In this document: piece after piece, positions 5,364 to 5,584 of the stretch
How positions within the stretch are numbered: the stretch's first letter is position 1
Layout of the letters: the number at the start of each line of letters is the position of its first letter
NCBI GenBank assembly: GCA_012842235.1
Contig: DUTE01000078.1
Coordinates: 1 to 5,584 of the forward strand
DNA length: 5,584 bases
Direction: 5' to 3'
DNA from: Bacillota bacterium
GTDB lineage: Bacteria; Bacillota; DTU065
Program-made: the position numbers and the translations under genes
Notes under the pieces: model-generated
Seen by the model: the letters and a program-made list of their open reading frames with translations, nothing else
Database searches by the model: none
Told to the model about the DNA's origin: nothing

Positions 5364-5584
5364 GATTCAATAGGTTTATTATTAGTTAGTGAAATATGGT
5401 GTTTGATTTGTGCTACTTTTAGCATAACACATCCTAAAGAGGTAGTCCATTTAAAGCATGATTCCACTGCGGAAAGTCTTTTCTTAACCAGCTTTAAATG
5501 GACTACCTCTTTAGGATGTGTTATGCTAAAAGTAGCACAAATCAAACACCATATTTCACTAACTAATAATAAACCTATTGAATC
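5364..5584. repeat. Perfect inverted repeat, 94-bp arms with 33-nt spacer, running to the window end
   Basis: The left arm 5364-5457 is the exact reverse complement of 5491-5584; every one of the 94 positions pairs. The spacer 5458-5490 is unique. Each arm also holds a small nested hairpin, TGCTA-CTTT-TAGCA in the left arm (5411-5424). The right arm ends on the last base of the window, so the true length may be greater. Open frames here are products of the palindrome and are not called as genes. It could be a palindromic MITE, a head-to-head pair of insertion-sequence ends, or an inverted duplication made in the cell or by amplification or assembly. The left arm lies 78 nt upstream of the CofE-like start, so it may carry that gene's promoter. 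Confidence 0.95.

Noticed and set aside
5309..5545. Minus-strand open frame of 78 residues
   Set aside because: It runs through both arms of the perfect inverted repeat, so it is a by-product of the palindrome; there is no SD site and no family resemblance.
5364..5584. CRISPR array or ordinary terminator as explanation for the inverted repeat
   Set aside because: There is a single pair of long inverted arms, not a series of short direct repeats with spacers, and 94-bp perfect arms without a T-tract are not a transcription terminator.

Overview
The window looks like AT-rich chromosomal DNA from a low-GC Firmicute, probably in or near the Clostridia/Negativicutes. The evidence is indirect: strong Shine-Dalgarno (SD) sites with GTG as well as ATG starts, a one-piece tmRNA whose tag reads ANDNLAYAA, a Firmicutes-style CofE-like protein, and a tiny hydrophobic protein of the kind found in spore-formers. 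No marker fixes the genus.

Left part (1-1850, + strand): the 3' part of an ADP-dependent sugar kinase gene (ADP-glucokinase/phosphofructokinase family), then smpB, then ssrA (tmRNA). The kinase reading frame is blocked by a TAA at the window edge, so its 5' end is either outside the window or frameshifted. SmpB and tmRNA are the two partners of trans-translation, which rescues stalled ribosomes. The tmRNA promoter is packed against smpB: its -35 box overlaps the smpB stop codon. A strong intrinsic terminator follows 115 nt after the encoded CCA.

Middle part (about 2040-2860): a decayed IS4-superfamily (IS1634-like) transposase relic. Only a C-terminal portion remains, split by frameshifts, and its YREK signature reappears when one missing T is restored. 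A short tandem repeat lies upstream of it. A near-perfect hairpin between the relic and the next gene is probably a terminator.

Right part (2861-5584): a minus-strand gene for a 291-residue exported protein of unknown function, a 575-nt stretch with no convincing gene, a plus-strand gene for a 33-residue hydrophobic peptide, and a minus-strand gene for a CofE-like (F420-0:gamma-glutamyl ligase family) protein. The last two converge on a shared hairpin terminator. Upstream of the CofE-like gene lies a perfect inverted repeat with 94-bp arms around a 33-nt spacer, running exactly to the window end. It is the most unusual structure here, and may be a palindromic mobile element, a rearrangement or an assembly/amplification artefact.

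Apart from smpB-ssrA, the genes show no obvious functional link to one another.
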